A DNA stretch of 64,000 bases from Fodinibacter luteus (GTDB taxonomy: Bacteria > Actinomycetota > Actinomycetes > Actinomycetales > Dermatophilaceae). Shown here piece after piece: positions 8,174 to 17,787 of the stretch (position 1 is the first letter of the stretch; the number at the start of each line of letters is the position of its first letter). The stretch is taken from contig NZ_BAABGM010000004.1 in assembly GCF_039541575.1 (NCBI RefSeq), positions 62,001 to 126,000 on the forward strand, read 5' to 3'. The notes under the pieces were generated by a model. That model saw only the letters and a program-made list of their open reading frames with translations, was not told the origin of the DNA and did not search any database. The position numbers were made by a program, and so were the translations under genes.

Positions 8174-8597
8174 CGTTGACGTTGTAGCCGGGTGGGCTGG
8201 ACTCGAGCCAGGCCCGCACCGCCGTGTAGGCGGCGGGCACGAACGCGAACTCGCAGCTTCGCGCGCCGGCGCGGCCGAGGACGGCCACCGGGTCGGCGAG
8301 CCCGGGGATCGGCTCGGCGAGCGGCCGGGCGGTGCCGAGGTCGAGCTCACCGCGCGACCACGACACCTCGGGCCGCAGCGAGGGCCCGACGATGCTGAAC
8401 CACTCGAACCGGTCCGAGCCGAGCCGGGCCAGGCCGAGCCGCCAGCGCCCGCCCGCGCCCTCGCGCCGGGCGCACAGCATGACGGGGCGCCCGTCGCCCG
8501 AGATGAGGCGTCGGCGCGCCCACACGAAGGTGAGCGCGCCGACGACGACGAGGACGAGGAGGGCGAGGACCAGCTCGGCGACGACGAGAGGCGTCAT
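8166..8597 (-). CDS. DUF2550 family membrane-anchored protein
   Basis: The 143-residue protein has one strong N-terminal membrane helix (residues about 5-25, VVAELVLALLVLVVVGALTF), followed by WARRRL and a soluble DUF2550-like domain. It lies 24 bp downstream of atpC on the same strand and is very likely cotranscribed with the ATP synthase genes. A DUF2550 gene next to atpC is a conserved actinobacterial arrangement (M. tuberculosis Rv1312). Its role is unknown. Confidence 0.85.
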   Translation of the reverse strand: MTPLVVAELVLALLVLVVVGALTFVWARRRLISGDGRPVMLCARREGAGGRWRLGLARLGSDRFEWFSIVGPSLRPEVSWSRGELDLGTARPLAEPIPGLADPVAVLGRAGARSCEFAFVPAAYTAVRAWLESSPPGYNVNVT

Positions 8598-8621
8598 GCG
8601 AGCGGTCCCCGGCCCAACGCG

Positions 8622-8887
8622 TCAGGAACCCAGGCTGCCGGCGTCGACCGACTCGGCGATGATCGTGACCCGGTCGTGGTCGACCGACAGGAAGCCCCCG
8701 TCGATCGTCGCCGAGCGCCAGCCGCCCTCGGCGTTGACCCGCACCTCACCCTCGGCGAGGACGCACAGCAGTGGCTGGTGTCCCGGCAGGATCCCGAGCT
8801 CGCCGTCGATCGACCGGGCGCTGACCTGGCTCGCCTCGCCCTGCCAGACCCGGCGGTCGGCGGCGACGAGCTCGACCGTGAGCGGCA

Positions 8888-8888
<1 letters not shown>
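8622..8888 (-). CDS. atpC: ATP synthase F1 subunit epsilon, short form
   Basis: An 88-residue protein starting MPLTVELVAADRRVW, with ELGILPGHQPLL, the signature of the epsilon beta-sandwich. The ATG at 8888 overlaps the atpD stop in TGATG, which fixes this start. Typical epsilon subunits have about 120-140 residues with a C-terminal two-helix domain that can inhibit ATP hydrolysis. That domain is missing: the protein stops right after the beta-sandwich (AESVDAGSLGS). It still supplies the central stalk contact. Confidence 0.93.
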
Positions 8889-10345
<1,457 letters not shown>

Positions 10346-10359
10346 GGTCTCTCTCTCGC

Positions 10360-11259
10360 TCACTTGCTCTCGGCCAGCGCGCTGGCGCCGCCCACGATTT
10401 CGCTGATCTCTTGGGTGATCTCGGCCTGGCGGGCCTGGTTGGCCAGCCGGGTGTACTTCTTGATGAGCTCCTCGGCGTTGTCCGTGGCGGACTTCATCGC
10501 CCGCTGGCGGGCGGCCAGCTCGGACGCGGCGGCCTGGAGCATGCAGTTGAACAGGCGCGCGTTGACGTACTTCGGCAGCAGCGCGTCGAGCACCGACTCG
10601 GCACCGGGCTCGAAGGAGTACAGCGGCAGGAGGTCCTCGGCATCCGGGGCCTCCTCGCCCTCGACGACCTCGAGCGGCAGGAGGCGGATGACCTCGGGCT
10701 CCTGGGTGACCATCGAGACGAACCGGGTGAAGACGACGTGCACCTCGTCGATGCCGCCCTCCTCGGTCGGGGTCGTGAAGTCGGCGACGAGCCGCTCGCC
10801 GACCTCGCGGGCCGTCTCGAAGCTGGGCTTCTCGGAGGCGCCGCTCCACTCCGCGGCGAACTCGCGGTGGCGGAACCGGTAGAAGGCGATGGCCTTGCGC
10901 CCCAGGAGGTAGGGGACGACCTCCTTGCCCTCTTCACGCAGCGCGGCGACGAGTCGCTCGCTCTCCTTGATGGCCGACGAGCTGTAGGCGCCCGCGAGCC
11001 CGCGGTCGGAGGTCATGATGACGACCGCGGCCCGCTTGACGTCCTCCTTCTCGGACGTCAGCGGGTGGTCCTCGTTGGAGAAGGTCGCGACCGCGGAGAC
11101 CGCCCGGGTCAGCGCGCGGGCGTACGGGCTGGACTCGCGGACCGCCTGCTGCGCCTTGACGACGCGCGAGGCGGCCATGAGCTCCATCGCCCGGGTGATC
11201 TTCTTCGTCGAGCTGACGGCTCGGATGCGCTGCCGGTACTCCCGGATCTGCGCTCCCAT
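10360..11259 (-). CDS. atpG: ATP synthase F1 subunit gamma
   Basis: The 299-residue central stalk subunit, starting MGAQIREYRQRIRAVSSTKK at the ATG of 11259. The N- and C-terminal coiled-coil helices (KITRAMELMAASRV at the start, YTRLANQARQAEITQEISEI at the end) are clear. It has an extra acidic stretch near residues 195-215 (EEAPDAEDL). It couples Fo rotation to the beta subunits. It is flanked by atpA and atpD; the longer in-frame upstream extension is low-complexity and not supported. Confidence 0.97.
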   Translation of the reverse strand: MGAQIREYRQRIRAVSSTKKITRAMELMAASRVVKAQQAVRESSPYARALTRAVSAVATFSNEDHPLTSEKEDVKRAAVVIMTSDRGLAGAYSSSAIKESERLVAALREEGKEVVPYLLGRKAIAFYRFRHREFAAEWSGASEKPSFETAREVGERLVADFTTPTEEGGIDEVHVVFTRFVSMVTQEPEVIRLLPLEVVEGEEAPDAEDLLPLYSFEPGAESVLDALLPKYVNARLFNCMLQAAASELAARQRAMKSATDNAEELIKKYTRLANQARQAEITQEISEIVGGASALAESK

Positions 11260-11341
11260 ACGTTTCCGCCTTCCTGGTTCTTCTGCTCGGTGCCCTGTGG
11301 GCCGGGCCGGTCGCCGGGTGCGCCGCGCGCACCCGACCGGC

Positions 11342-12988
11342 TCAGCGCCGCTGCTTGACGATCTTCTCCTGCTCGGACTCCTGGGCCCGGGCGGCGGCGT
11401 CCTCCTCGGCCTCGTCGCCGGCCTGGACGCCGTCGGCACCCCTGCCCTCGAAGAGCTTGGCCTTGAAGGTCGCGATCTCGGACTCGAGGGCCTGCTCGGT
11501 CTCCTCGGCGAACGTGCCGGTCTCGCGGATCGCCCCGAGCAGCTCGCCCTTGGTGCGGCGCAGGTGGTCGAGGAAGTCGGCCTCGAAGCGACGGATGTCC
11601 TCGACGGCGACGTCGTCGAGCTTGCCCGTCGTGCCCATCCAGATCGAGACGACCTGCTCCTCGACCGGGAACGGCGCGGCCTGCCGCTGCTTGAGCAGCT
11701 CGACGAGGCGGGCGCCCTTCGCGAGCTGGGCCCGGGATGCGGGGTCGAGGTCGGAGGCGAACATCGCGAACGCCTCGAGCGCGCGGTACTGCGCGAGGTC
11801 GAGCTTGAGGCGGCCCGCGACCGACTTCATCGCCTTGATCTGGGCGGCGCCGCCGACGCGCGACACCGAGACGCCGACGTCGATCGCCGGGCGGACGTTG
11901 GCGTTGAACAGGTCGGCCTGCAGGTAGATCTGGCCGTCGGTGATCGAGATGACGTTCGTCGGGATGTACGCCGAGACGTCGCCCGCCTTGGTCTCGATGA
12001 TCGGCAGACCGGTCATCGAGCCGTGCCCGAGCTCGTCGGAGAGCTTCGCGCAGCGCTCGAGCAGCCGGCTGTGGAGGTAGAAGACGTCACCGGGGTAGGC
12101 CTCGCGGCCCGGCGGGCGGCGCAGGAGGAGCGACACCGAGCGGTAGGCCTCGGCCTGCTTGGACAGGTCGTCGAAGACGATGAGGACGTGCTTGCCCTGG
12201 TACATCCAGTGCTGGCCGATGGCCGAGCCGGTGTACGGGGCGAGGTACTTGAAGCCCGCGGAGTCCGAGGCCGGGGCGGCGACGATGGTCGTGTACTCCA
12301 TCGCGCCGGCCTCCTCGAGGGTGCCGCGCACGGCCGCGATCGTCGAACCCTTCTGGCCGATGGCGACGTAGATGCAGCGCACCTGCTTGTCCGGGTCGCC
12401 GCTCTCCCAGAACTCCTTCTGGTTGATGATCGTGTCGACCGCGACCGTCGTCTTGCCGGTCTGGCGGTCGCCGATGATGAGCTGGCGCTGGCCCCGGCCG
12501 ATGGGGGTCATGGCGTCCACGGCCTTGAGGCCGGTCTGGAGCGGCTCGTGGACCGACTTGCGCTGCACGACCGTCGGGGCCTGCAGCTCGAGCGCCCGCC
12601 GCTCCTCGCTCGCGATCTCGCCGAGGCCGTCGATCGGGGTGCCGAGGGGGTTGACGACGCGGCCGAGGAAGGCGTCGCCCACGGGGACCGAGAGCACCTC
12701 GCCCGTGCGCTTGACCTCCTGGCCCTCCTCGATGTTCGAGAACTCACCGAGGATGACGACACCGATCTCGTGGACGTCGAGGTTGAGGGCGAGGCCGAGC
12801 GTGCCGTCCTCGAACTCGAGGAGCTCGTTCGTCATGCACGAGGGCAGCCCTTCGACGTGCGCGATGCCGTCACCGGCATCGGTGACGCGACCGACCTCCT
12901 CGCGCGAGGCCGCGCCGGGCTCGTAGGACCGGACGTAGCTGTCCAGGGCGTCCCGGATCTCGTCCGGACGGATCGAGAGCTCCGTCAT
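11342..12988 (-). CDS. atpA: ATP synthase F1 subunit alpha
   Basis: The 548-residue regulatory nucleotide-binding subunit. ATG start MTELSIRPDEIRDAL. The P-loop GDRQTGKT spans residues 173-180, and the signature PAIDVGVSVSRVGG follows later. The C-terminal 40 residues are acidic and Glu/Ala-rich. It forms the alpha3beta3 ring with AtpD. The gap to atpH upstream (113 bp) is the largest between F1 genes in this operon and contains a 20-bp direct repeat. Confidence 0.98.
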   Translation of the reverse strand: MTELSIRPDEIRDALDSYVRSYEPGAASREEVGRVTDAGDGIAHVEGLPSCMTNELLEFEDGTLGLALNLDVHEIGVVILGEFSNIEEGQEVKRTGEVLSVPVGDAFLGRVVNPLGTPIDGLGEIASEERRALELQAPTVVQRKSVHEPLQTGLKAVDAMTPIGRGQRQLIIGDRQTGKTTVAVDTIINQKEFWESGDPDKQVRCIYVAIGQKGSTIAAVRGTLEEAGAMEYTTIVAAPASDSAGFKYLAPYTGSAIGQHWMYQGKHVLIVFDDLSKQAEAYRSVSLLLRRPPGREAYPGDVFYLHSRLLERCAKLSDELGHGSMTGLPIIETKAGDVSAYIPTNVISITDGQIYLQADLFNANVRPAIDVGVSVSRVGGAAQIKAMKSVAGRLKLDLAQYRALEAFAMFASDLDPASRAQLAKGARLVELLKQRQAAPFPVEEQVVSIWMGTTGKLDDVAVEDIRRFEADFLDHLRRTKGELLGAIRETGTFAEETEQALESEIATFKAKLFEGRGADGVQAGDEAEEDAAARAQESEQEKIVKQRR

Positions 12989-13063
12989 GTTCTGATCTTC
13001 TCCTCGGTCACCGGCCCCTCATGGGGCCGAAGTCTGCTGTGTGGGTGGTGCGTCTTCAGTTCT

Positions 13064-13103
13064 GGGATGCCGTGCGCGGCGGCGGGATGCCGTGCGCGGC
13101 GTC
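13064..13103. repeat. 20-bp direct repeat between atpH and atpA
   Basis: Two near-perfect copies (18 of 20 identical) start at 13064 and 13084, each beginning GGGATGCCGTGCGCGGCG. They lie in the atpH-atpA gap, and the second reaches the atpH stop codon. Both hold the octamer GGATGCCG, which is unusually frequent across the window. Confidence 0.8.
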
Positions 13104-13917
13104 AGGCGCCGGTGACGTGCCGGCGGGCCTCGTCGAGGCGCCGCAGGACGGTGCCGTCGACGACCTCGTCGCCGACCTGGACCCGGATGCCGCCCATGAC
13201 CGTGGGGTCCTGGACGACCTGGAGCGAGACCGCCTTGCCGTAGTGCGCCTCGAGCGCGCTGCGCAGCCGGGCGGCCTGCTGCGGGGTGAGCGGGGCGGCG
13301 ACGGTGACGAGGGCCGTCAGCTCGTCGCGACGGGTCGACGCGAGCTCGAGGTAGGCCTCCATGACCCGGTCGAGCCGGCGCCCGCGCGGGGCGCGGACGG
13401 CCTGCTCGGCGAGCCGGACGGTCTCGGGGGCGGCCTTGGCCTCGAGCAGCCGGCGCACGAGCGCGGCCTTGCCGCTCGCGTCGGTGTTGCGGCTCGAGAG
13501 CGTGTCGCGCAGCGCGGGGTCGCCGGCGACGATCCGCTCGAAGCGGAACAGCTCGTCCTCGACGCGGTCGATGCGACCGGCGCGCTCGGCGGTGGCGAGC
13601 AGCGCCTGCACGGCGAGCGCCTCGAGGGTGTCGCCGAGGTCGCGCTCGGCCGACCAGCGCCGGCCGGCGACCTCGCCGACGAGGTCGGTGGTGGTCGCAC
13701 CGACCCTGCCGCCGAAGAGCGACCGGGCCAGGCCCTGCTTGTCGGCGGCCCCCCGCGAGGGGTCGGCGAGCGCGCGCCGCAGCGAGGCGTTGCCGTCGAC
13801 GACGGCCGTCACCGCGAAGAGCTCCTCGGCGAGCGTCTCCCCCGACGATCCGCCGGCGAGGACGGCGTCGAACGCCGCCTGCACCTCCTTGGCCGAACCC
13901 CGTGACGAGCCGCGCAT
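13102..13917 (-). CDS. atpH: ATP synthase F1 subunit delta
   Basis: The 271-residue peripheral stalk protein. ATG at 13917 shares one base with the atpF stop (TGATG). The C-terminal half carries the OSCP/delta pattern, ending with PTVMGGIRVQVGDEVVDGTV and RRLDEARRH. Length fits actinobacterial delta subunits, which are longer than the roughly 180-residue E. coli form but lack the b-delta fusion seen in mycobacteria; here atpF is separate. Confidence 0.95.
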   Translation of the reverse strand: MRGSSRGSAKEVQAAFDAVLAGGSSGETLAEELFAVTAVVDGNASLRRALADPSRGAADKQGLARSLFGGRVGATTTDLVGEVAGRRWSAERDLGDTLEALAVQALLATAERAGRIDRVEDELFRFERIVAGDPALRDTLSSRNTDASGKAALVRRLLEAKAAPETVRLAEQAVRAPRGRRLDRVMEAYLELASTRRDELTALVTVAAPLTPQQAARLRSALEAHYGKAVSLQVVQDPTVMGGIRVQVGDEVVDGTVLRRLDEARRHVTGA

Positions 13918-14501
13918 CAGGCGTCCCGGCCCGCGGGGGCGACCTTCTCGGGCGTGACGTCGCCGGCCTCGAGGTCGGCGAGGAAACGGTCGACGATGCC
14001 CTTCTGGCGCACCTCGTCCTCGAGGGACTCCCCGACGATCTTGCTCGCGAGGCTCGTCGACAGGGTGCCGACCTCCTGGCGCAGCTGGACGACGGCCTGC
14101 TGGCGCTCGGCCTCGACCTGCCGCTTGGCCGACTCGGTGATGCGGGCCGCCTCGGCCTGGGCCTGGCTGCGCATCTCGGCGACGATCGAGGCGCCCTGCT
14201 CACGCGCGGACTCCCGGATCTCGTTGGCCTCGGTGCGGGCCTCGGCGAGCTGGGCGTTGTACTTCTCCAGCGCGGCCCGGGCCTCGGCCTGGGCCTCCTC
14301 GGCCTGCTGCATGCCACCCTCGATCGCCGCGGCCCGCTCCTCGTACATCGCCTCCATCTTGGGGACGACCTTCGTGGCGAAGATGCGGTAGAGGATGGCG
14401 AAGGCGATGAGCCCGACGATGAGCTCGGCGGGGTGCGGCAGGAGGGGCAGGGCCTCCGGCCAGCCGACACCTTCGGCGGCCTTGACGGATGCGAGAACCA
14501 C
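13917..14501 (-). CDS. atpF: ATP synthase Fo subunit b
   Basis: The 194-residue stator subunit. One membrane helix near residues 28-46 (LIVGLIAFAILYRIF) is followed by a long charged coiled coil rich in Ala, Glu and Arg (EEAQAEARAALEKYNAQLAE). It anchors F1 through the delta subunit. ATG start at 14501, 45 nt after atpE. The stop overlaps atpH by one base. Confidence 0.97.
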   Translation of the reverse strand: MVLASVKAAEGVGWPEALPLLPHPAELIVGLIAFAILYRIFATKVVPKMEAMYEERAAAIEGGMQQAEEAQAEARAALEKYNAQLAEARTEANEIRESAREQGASIVAEMRSQAQAEAARITESAKRQVEAERQQAVVQLRQEVGTLSTSLASKIVGESLEDEVRQKGIVDRFLADLEAGDVTPEKVAPAGRDA

Positions 14502-14546
14502 GTCGCTTCCTTATCTGTCGATCGGACGGGGGGGTCGGCCGGCTCG

Positions 14547-14756
14547 TCAGCCTGCGAAGACGAAGACGAACACGAGACCGAGGATCGCGAGCGCCTCGGT
14601 GAGCGCCATACCGGTGAAGGCGATGGTCTGGAGCATGCCTCGGGCCTCGGGCTGGCGGGCGACGCCGTTGATGTAGGCGGCGAAGATGAGACCCACACCG
14701 ATACCGGGGCCGATGGCGGCGAGGCCGTAGCCGAGGAAGGTGATGTCACCAGTCAT
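14547..14756 (-). CDS. atpE: ATP synthase Fo subunit c
   Basis: A 69-residue hairpin of two membrane helices. The polar loop is ARQPEA (R34, Q35, P36) and the ion-carrying carboxylate is E54 in FTGMALTEALAI. The residues around E54 look proton-type: the usual sodium-binding Gln/Glu pattern in helix 1 is absent. It forms the rotor ring of Fo. This subunit is the family member hit by bedaquiline in mycobacteria; no claim about sensitivity is made here. Confidence 0.97.
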   Translation of the reverse strand: MTGDITFLGYGLAAIGPGIGVGLIFAAYINGVARQPEARGMLQTIAFTGMALTEALAILGLVFVFVFAG

Positions 14757-14836
14757 TGCGTTTCCTTTCGGTGGCGCCGGGGGTTCCCGGCGTCGGAGTG
14801 TTCTTCAGGTGGTCGTGCAACCGGCGGGGCCGGGGG

Positions 14837-15670
14837 TCAGTGGTGCTCGCTCACCGCGTCGGAGATGTAGAGCGCGGCGAGGAGGGTGAAGATGAAGGCC
14901 TGGAGGAACTGCACCAGCAGCTCGAAGAAGGTCATGACGACACCGAAGGCCAGGCCGAGGATGCCCGAGAGCTGGATGAACAGGTTGCTGCCGTGGAGCA
15001 GCAGGTACTCACCGCCGAGGATGAACACGAGCAGCATGAGGTGGCCCGCGAGCATGTTGCCGAAGAGTCGCAGGGCGAGGGTGAGCGGCCGGATGAAGAA
15101 GTAGGTCAGGAACTCGAGGATGAACATGATCGGCCTGAGCCAGCCCGGCAGCCCCGGCGGGACGAGCGACTTGAGGTAGTTGAGCACGCCGTGCTTCCGG
15201 CGGATCGCGACGGTGTGGTAGACGACGTAGACGATGAGCGTCAGCACGATGGGGAACGCGATGCGGCTCATCGACGGGAACTGGATGAACGGCATGACGC
15301 CCATGACGTTGTTGAACAGGATCAACGTGAAGAGCGTGAGCAGCAGCGGGAGGAAGGGCCGGAAGTCCTTGGCGCCGATGACGTCCCGGGCGATGGTGTT
15401 GCGCACGAAGTTGTAGCCCTGCTCGGCCACCCACTGCCGCTTCGTCGGGACGATGCTGAGCCGGCCCGCGACGGTGAGGAAGAACAGGCCGATGATGACG
15501 ACCGAGGCCATGACGACGAAGGCGGGTCGGGTGAAGGCCCAGTTGCTCGTGTCGCTGCCCCAGAGCGGCCACCAGAACGACTCGATGCCCGGGGCCTGGA
15601 ACCCCTCGCCGTCCTCGGCGGCGGCGATGCCGCCCTGCAGCCAGTGTGCGGGAACCACGCTCGGGCTCAC
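14837..15670 (-). CDS. atpB: ATP synthase Fo subunit a
   Basis: A 277-residue membrane protein with about five to six helices. It has the essential Arg at residue 201 in LTLALRLFGNMLAGH, which faces the c-ring Glu during proton transfer. The GTG start at 15670 is chosen because GAGGAGAGG lies just upstream; in-frame codons further up are not preceded by a ribosome site. The 115-bp gap to atpI contains no other gene. Confidence 0.96.
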   Translation of the reverse strand: MSPSVVPAHWLQGGIAAAEDGEGFQAPGIESFWWPLWGSDTSNWAFTRPAFVVMASVVIIGLFFLTVAGRLSIVPTKRQWVAEQGYNFVRNTIARDVIGAKDFRPFLPLLLTLFTLILFNNVMGVMPFIQFPSMSRIAFPIVLTLIVYVVYHTVAIRRKHGVLNYLKSLVPPGLPGWLRPIMFILEFLTYFFIRPLTLALRLFGNMLAGHLMLLVFILGGEYLLLHGSNLFIQLSGILGLAFGVVMTFFELLVQFLQAFIFTLLAALYISDAVSEHH

Positions 15671-15785
15671 AGCCTCTCCTCGGGGATAGCACAGGCGCCA
15701 TCGACGGGCACCCGGGGGAACGGGACGTACGCTACCGGACCCCCGCCGGTGGTCGCGACGCCGGGGAACGGCGTCGTCACGCCGG

Positions 15786-16253
15786 TCACGGGCCCTCGCT
15801 CCCCCGGCTCGCGGGGTCGTCGGCGGGCCGGTCGTAGACGGGCACCCGGGCCCGGCGCAGGGCCCGCATCGCGAAGACCTGCCAGACGAGGGTGACGACG
15901 AGCGCCACGATGCCGAGGGCGGGCCCGTCGACCCAGCCCGCGTCCTTGAACGCGATGATGACGAAGAGCAGGCCGAGGACCTGGCCGAGGTAGACGGCCA
16001 TCGCGACGGCGAAGAAGGCGTGGGGGCTGGCGTCGCGCACGAGGCGGCTGAGCAGGAACATGCCGGAGGCGAAGAAGCCGACGGCCACGACGAGCCCGAT
16101 GACCGCCCCCGCGAGCGCATCCCCGCCGCGCACGAGCACGACGGCCACGACGGCCACGAGCCCCGCGACGACCGAGGGCAGCAGGGCCCCGCGCAGCATC
16201 GCCCCGAAGGGCGCGCCGGCATGCGGTTCGCTGGTGGTGGAGCGGTCGGTCAT
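15786..16253 (-). CDS. atpI: AtpI-like membrane protein
   Basis: A 155-residue protein with four hydrophobic segments (about residues 28-45, 47-70, 80-103, 112-130) and a basic/Pro-rich tail. It is the first gene of the atp operon. AtpI proteins assist c-ring assembly or Mg/Ca handling, and their sequence is poorly conserved, so the name rests on position and topology. ATG start at 16253. A Crp-type palindrome lies about 50 bp upstream. Confidence 0.85.
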   Translation of the reverse strand: MTDRSTTSEPHAGAPFGAMLRGALLPSVVAGLVAVVAVVLVRGGDALAGAVIGLVVAVGFFASGMFLLSRLVRDASPHAFFAVAMAVYLGQVLGLLFVIIAFKDAGWVDGPALGIVALVVTLVWQVFAMRALRRARVPVYDRPADDPASRGSEGP

Positions 16254-16302
16254 CGGCGATCGGCCTCGTCAGGAGTCGTGACGGATAGGGGGTCCGGGAC
16301 GG

Positions 16303-16322
16303 CTTGTGAAAGTTATCACAAG
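16303..16322 (-). promoter_or_regulatory. Crp/GlxR-type operator upstream of the atp operon
   Basis: CTTGTGA and TCACAAG are perfect 7-bp arms around AAGTTA. The core is TGTGA-N6-TCACA, the consensus of actinobacterial Crp and GlxR. The centre lies 59 bp upstream of the atpI ATG. A possible -10 (CTATCC on the minus strand, 16283-16288) would place the site near position -36 to -40, where Crp activators often bind. It is AT-rich in a GC-rich context. Confidence 0.7.
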
Positions 16323-16393
16323 CGCTGGTGGGTCCCAAGCCGGGTCCGCGGCACGGCATCCGCGGCACGGCATCCACGGCGGCCGGTCCGGCG

Positions 16394-17776
16394 TCAGACG
16401 CGGCGGGTGAGGATGACCCAGATCGTGCGGGCGATGATCTCGAGGTCGAGCACGGGCGACCAGTTGACGAGGTACTGCAGGTCGTAGCCGAGCTTGTACT
16501 CGGCGTCGGTGTGGTAGCGCCCGTGGATCTGGGCGAGCCCGGTGAGGCCGGGTGGCACCTCGTGCCGCCGGGTGTAGCCGGCGATCTCCTTCTCGAACCC
16601 CTTCGTCAGCTCGGGCCGCTCCGGCCGGGGGCCGACGACCGACATCTTCCCGCTGAGGATGTGCAGGATCTGCGGCAGCTCGTCGGCCCGGGTCGCGCGC
16701 ACCCAGCGACAGGCCGGGATGACCCGCGGGTCGCCCTCGGTCGAGAGCTGGGCGACCCCGTCGGCCTCGGCGTCGGTGCGCATCGTGCGGAACTTGACCA
16801 TGTCGAAGGTCTCGCCGCCGGCGCCGACCCGGGTCTGGGTGAACAGCAGCGGGCGGCCGGCCACGGCGAGCTGGTAGAGCGCGACCGCGCCGAGGAGCAG
16901 GAGCCACACGGGTGCGGTGACGAGGAGGAGGAAGAGGTCGAGCAGTCGCTTGAAGTGGCGCTGCGAGGGCGGCATCGTCTGCGGGAGCAGGAGCACGAAC
17001 GGCAGCCCCCCGACCTCACGGAGCCGGTCGAGCCCGAAGAGCGTCTCGCGGCCGGTCACCCGCAACAGCGTCGTCAGGCCCATCCGGTCGAGGCGGCCGA
17101 TGGTGCGGGGGTACCACTCGTCGAGCCAGCCCGCCGTCACGAGGAGCACGTCGGTGGCCCGCGACTCCCGGGCCACCTCGACGACCGCGCGCGGGTCGAC
17201 CACCTCGGCGACGACGACGAGCTGGCCGGCCTCGACGACGGTCAGGTGGCGCCGGGCCAGGTCGAGGTCGGCCTCGTCGCCGGCGAGCACGACCCGGGGC
17301 GGTCCCTCCCGCCGGGTCCGGATCGCGTGGACGACCGCCCGGTTCACCGCGACGGCGATCGCGACGAGGACGATGACGACGACGAGGTTGGTGATGGGGA
17401 ACGGCAGCACCCGCTGGGTGAGCGAGCCGCGCTGTCGCACGAGGCCGGTGAGGGCGAGGTTGAGCAGCGCCACGAAGCTGCCGGCCGCGAGCGAGAGCCC
17501 GGCGACGCGCGGGAGCACGGCCGCCCCGCCGAGTCGCGGCTCGCGCTCGTAGAGCCCCCCGAAGTAGAAGGCCGTGAGGAAGATGACCGTCGAGACGGTG
17601 AACGACAGGGCGTACGCCCCGATCGGGTACGTCGGCCAGGGCGGGACGCCGTAGCGCCACAGCATCGAGCCGACCATGAGCCCGACGACGGCGAGGCCGT
17701 CGAGCACCATGACGAGCCGGAACCCCCGGCGGTTGAGCCGCCCGAGGAGCGGGAGCTCACGCCTCGCGTCGGTCAC
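16394..17776 (-). CDS. Polyprenyl-phosphate sugar-1-phosphate transferase (WbaP/CpsE type)
   Basis: The 460-residue protein has several N-terminal membrane helices (to about residue 145), a cytosolic Rossmann-like region, one more hydrophobic segment, and the C-terminal bacterial sugar transferase domain. That domain has KRLLDLFLLLVTAPVW, then VKFRTMRTDAE and SVVGPRPERPE. It would link the first sugar phosphate to undecaprenyl phosphate for a surface polysaccharide. Start is GTG at 17776, 11 nt after the glyA stop. In M. tuberculosis the matching slot before atpI holds the unrelated WecA homologue Rfe. The dTDP-rhamnose genes at 60-64 kb could feed the same polymer. Confidence 0.9.
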   Translation of the reverse strand: MTDARRELPLLGRLNRRGFRLVMVLDGLAVVGLMVGSMLWRYGVPPWPTYPIGAYALSFTVSTVIFLTAFYFGGLYEREPRLGGAAVLPRVAGLSLAAGSFVALLNLALTGLVRQRGSLTQRVLPFPITNLVVVIVLVAIAVAVNRAVVHAIRTRREGPPRVVLAGDEADLDLARRHLTVVEAGQLVVVAEVVDPRAVVEVARESRATDVLLVTAGWLDEWYPRTIGRLDRMGLTTLLRVTGRETLFGLDRLREVGGLPFVLLLPQTMPPSQRHFKRLLDLFLLLVTAPVWLLLLGAVALYQLAVAGRPLLFTQTRVGAGGETFDMVKFRTMRTDAEADGVAQLSTEGDPRVIPACRWVRATRADELPQILHILSGKMSVVGPRPERPELTKGFEKEIAGYTRRHEVPPGLTGLAQIHGRYHTDAEYKLGYDLQYLVNWSPVLDLEIIARTIWVILTRRV

Positions 17777-17787
17777 CGGCGGTCGGT

